Assembly: GCA_028679075.1 (NCBI GenBank)
Contig: JAJRCF010000001.1
Coordinates: 62,001 to 126,000, forward strand
Length of the DNA: 64,000 bases
Direction of reading: 5' to 3'
From: Methanoregula sp.
GTDB lineage: Archaea; Halobacteriota; Methanomicrobia; Methanomicrobiales; Methanospirillaceae
Each line of letters opens with the position of its first letter. The first letter of the stretch is position 1. A program made the position numbers and the translations under genes. Positions 61,916 through 64,000 of the stretch are shown in pieces. The notes under the pieces are model-generated. The model was not told where the DNA came from. It ran no database searches and worked only from the letters and a program-made list of their open reading frames with translations.

Positions 61916-64000
61916 GAAGAGCGCCGGGTTTTGCCGACGAATCCACCAGCGCCTCACCCACCACCCACCGCCAGCGAGCACCACGCACCCGGCACCGATC
62001 AGCGCAACGGTCGCGAGCGGGAAGCCGGTGTCCGGTAATGCCGGCGCCGGCGCAACTGCCGGAACTGCGGTGATCTTTGTGGTTACGGGAGCTGTGGTAT
62101 GACGGGTGTACGTGAATGCCGCTTTCGGAACTGTCGTGACACTGGCAATCAGGACGTCACCTGATCGGGTTGTTTCAACGGCAGTTGTCGAAGACATGTT
62201 TGCCTTAGTATTATTCCCGAATGTCACCGCGAAGTACGAGAACCCGGGCGTTGTTGCCGTGAAATAGTATCCCGTGCCGGTCCTGCCGTCATAGGTTGTC
62301 GGGAGGGACGTCCAGGTCCCGTCATGATACCGCATCAGGGCGACATCTGATATTTTCAGGTTATGGCCCTCCAGCCAGTCGGCGTTCACGACAAACGTGA
62401 TCGTTCCTTTGGAAATGCCGGCTTCCTCAACATCTACCGGTGTTACGGACAAGTATCCGGCAACGGTCCTCCCGCTTAATGGCGATGATGATACATACTG
62501 CGGGACTGGCATGGCTGTTACTTCCAGCGACGTCAGGGAATCAGCTGTCGTGACGGTAACCTCTTCGACCGTCGGGGGATCGGCAGATGAGGCCGGTACC
62601 TGGAAGAAATTGAGGATAACCGTCGACCCTGCCGGAACGTCTCCCGCATCGGCAACCGTAACCGCCGTTGTCCCGGGTTTCGAGACGATGATACTGCCCT
62701 CTGATGAAGAACTATCGCTGGCCGTTGTCTGGGTCGGGATGGGAGCTGGTGTGGAAGTTGGTGTGAGAGTCGGCGAGGACCCTTCGATGACCGTGAACGT
62801 AACCCGGGAGTTGGTTCCTTCCTCGCCACCCGGGTTCACAACGATTACGTTCCAGATACCGGCAATTTCGTTTGCAGGAATGGTTATATCGAGCGAGCCC
62901 CTGGAGATATTTGTCCCGGTCAGCGTGACGTTTGCATACCCGCTCCTGGTCAGGTTCACGGTCGGGGATGTGGTGGCGTTGAAGTTCATCCCGGTAATCG
63001 TCACCAGGGTGGCAGAGGTGTTTATTCCTTCCGTCGGGGTGATCCCGGTCACTACCGGAAGATCGGTCACCGTAAACGTGACCGATGGATTGGAATCTTC
63101 TTCACCATTCGGATTTACGACCGTCACATTCCAGGCACCGGCTATAAGATATGCAGGCACAGTCCTGACGAGCAATGTGCTGGTATCGCTCACGACATCA
63201 AGGGTAACGTTGCTGTATCCGTCACGGGTCAGGTTCACGGTCGGTGAGGTTGTGGCGTTGAAGTTCATCCCGGTGATCGTCACCGGGGTGGTGGTGGCGT
63301 TTGTCCCGCCCGCCGGGCTGATCCCGGTCACCACCGGGGGAGCGGTCACGGTGAACGTGACCGATGCATTGGTACCTTCCCCCTCCGGGTTTACGACCGT
63401 CACATTCCAGACACCCGCTGTAAGATATGCGGGAATAGTCCTGATGAGCAATGTGCTCGTCCCGCTCACGACGCCAAGGGTGACGTTGCTGTATCCGTCA
63501 CGGGTCAGGTTCACGGTCGGGGGGGTTACCGTGTTGAGGTCCCGTCCGGTAATCTCTACGTTCATCTCAGATATGTTGGCACCGCTCATGGGGTTGATCC
63601 CGGTCACCACCGGGGGAACAACCGCCGTGAACGTAACCGATGCGTTGGTCCCTTCATCCCCATTCGAGTTGGCTACGGAAACGTTCCAGGCACCGGCGGT
63701 AAGATATGCGGGCACGTTCCTGACGAGCAATGACTCGCTATCGCTCACGACATCAAGGGTAACGTTGCTGTATCCGTCACGGGTCAGGTTCACGGTCGGG
63801 GATGTTACCGTGTTGAAGTTCCTTCCGGTAATCCTCACCTGAGTCGCGCTCGTGTTGAGACCGGTTACCGGAGAGATGGAGATCACCTCGGGGGGAAGGT
63901 TTGTCTCTACGTAAACCAGGGCATCCACTGACTGGTTGTCAACCGTGACCCTGACCGTTGATATACCGATAACGGGCAGGCTTAACGTGGTTGCGTTCAT
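61904..64000 (-). CDS. Large surface protein: IPT/TIG repeats, PGF-pre-PGF-like domain, LPDTG tail (5' end outside window)
   Basis: At least 698 residues; the N-terminus lies beyond the window. Four IPT/TIG repeats, about 35-125, 130-212, 213-297 and 298-385, share PTVNLTRDGYSNVTL and AYLTAGAWNVTV. A Pro/Thr/Ser stretch about 400-430 is followed by a domain about 440-600 (ADWLEGHNLKISDVALMRYHDGTW, TTPGFSYFAVTF) matching the archaeal PGF-pre-PGF domain. The tail has LPDTG near 655, a helix and an Arg-rich end, like a sortase signal. It is probably an S-layer-associated adhesin. Confidence 0.88.
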   Translation of the reverse strand: MNATTLSLPVIGISTVRVTVDNQSVDALVYVETNLPPEVISISPVTGLNTSATQVRITGRNFNTVTSPTVNLTRDGYSNVTLDVVSDSESLLVRNVPAYLTAGAWNVSVANSNGDEGTNASVTFTAVVPPVVTGINPMSGANISEMNVEITGRDLNTVTPPTVNLTRDGYSNVTLGVVSGTSTLLIRTIPAYLTAGVWNVTVVNPEGEGTNASVTFTVTAPPVVTGISPAGGTNATTTPVTITGMNFNATTSPTVNLTRDGYSNVTLDVVSDTSTLLVRTVPAYLIAGAWNVTVVNPNGEEDSNPSVTFTVTDLPVVTGITPTEGINTSATLVTITGMNFNATTSPTVNLTRSGYANVTLTGTNISRGSLDITIPANEIAGIWNVIVVNPGGEEGTNSRVTFTVIEGSSPTLTPTSTPAPIPTQTTASDSSSSEGSIIVSKPGTTAVTVADAGDVPAGSTVILNFFQVPASSADPPTVEEVTVTTADSLTSLEVTAMPVPQYVSSSPLSGRTVAGYLSVTPVDVEEAGISKGTITFVVNADWLEGHNLKISDVALMRYHDGTWTSLPTTYDGRTGTGYYFTATTPGFSYFAVTFGNNTKANMSSTTAVETTRSGDVLIASVTTVPKAAFTYTRHTTAPVTTKITAVPAVAPAPALPDTGFPLATVALIGAGCVVLAGGGWWVRRWWIRRQNPALFEEY

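Overview
The window is archaeal and most likely from a methanogen of the order Methanomicrobiales, close to Methanoregula; this placement is an inference from gene content. Seen in the sequence are an F420 gamma-glutamyl ligase (CofE), a 20S proteasome beta subunit, the archaeal termination nuclease aCPSF1/FttA, Sec61-beta, methanogen families DUF1922 and DUF2769, a split haem/sirohaem/F430 precursor cluster, and a surface protein with IPT/TIG repeats and a PGF-pre-PGF-like domain. Most genes are GC-rich, with TATA-like promoters and many start/stop overlaps.

Layout. 1-2.1 kb: a partial PAPS-reductase family gene (minus) and an orphan MrpF/MrpG-like pair. 2.2-9.4 kb: a tiny Lys/Ala-rich basic protein and a minus-strand run of secreted, lipoprotein or membrane-anchored proteins of unknown function, one of them frameshifted. 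9.5-11.5 kb: a small membrane protein, an acyltransferase-3 and a Cys-containing membrane peptide. 12.4-18.3 kb: a six-PAS sensor with an N-terminal HTH, then a probable operon of acetate transporter, soluble PAS chemoreceptor and CheW. 18.5-25.4 kb: TetR, flavodoxin-ferredoxin, PPOX-like protein, TIM-barrel protein, an unusual transporter fused to a solute-binding protein, and gene debris.

25.4-29.5 kb is an accessory region: AT-rich, repeat-rich, with small orphan genes and a restriction-modification pair, ending at tRNA-Gly(GCC) beside a broken membrane-protein gene. 29.7-39.3 kb holds the tetrapyrrole genes: precorrin-2 dehydrogenase and hemA, then about 3.3 kb of unrelated genes, then hemB-hemL-hemC-cobA with overlapping ends and a PsiE-like gene. 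These would make glutamate-derived tetrapyrrole up to precorrin-2 and sirohydrochlorin, but no hemD is visible here. 39.4-47.1 kb is largely housekeeping: bestrophin-like and BaiN-like proteins, an MFS exporter, DUF1922, cofE, Sec61-beta, amidohydrolase, universal stress protein and a four-CBS protein.

47.3-52.8 kb is the most unusual locus. A two-gene cassette is present twice in tandem: a PKD/DUF6345 protein carrying His-Gly and Ala-Cys motifs like those of caspase-like peptidases, followed by a membrane-anchored partner. A third PKD remnant follows. The second copy has lost its signal peptide. 52.9-64 kb carries psmB, fttA, an MFS gene, HicBA and MntA/HepT toxin-antitoxin pairs, a TPR surface protein, an M20 peptidase and the large surface protein, which has an LPDTG motif before its terminal membrane helix and runs off the window.

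Two families of dispersed structured elements cut across the window: hairpins of the form GAAGAA-NNN-loop-NNN-TTCTTC with compensating stem changes, and a 33-nt GC-rich motif followed by a hairpin. No CRISPR array, rRNA or complete insertion sequence was seen.
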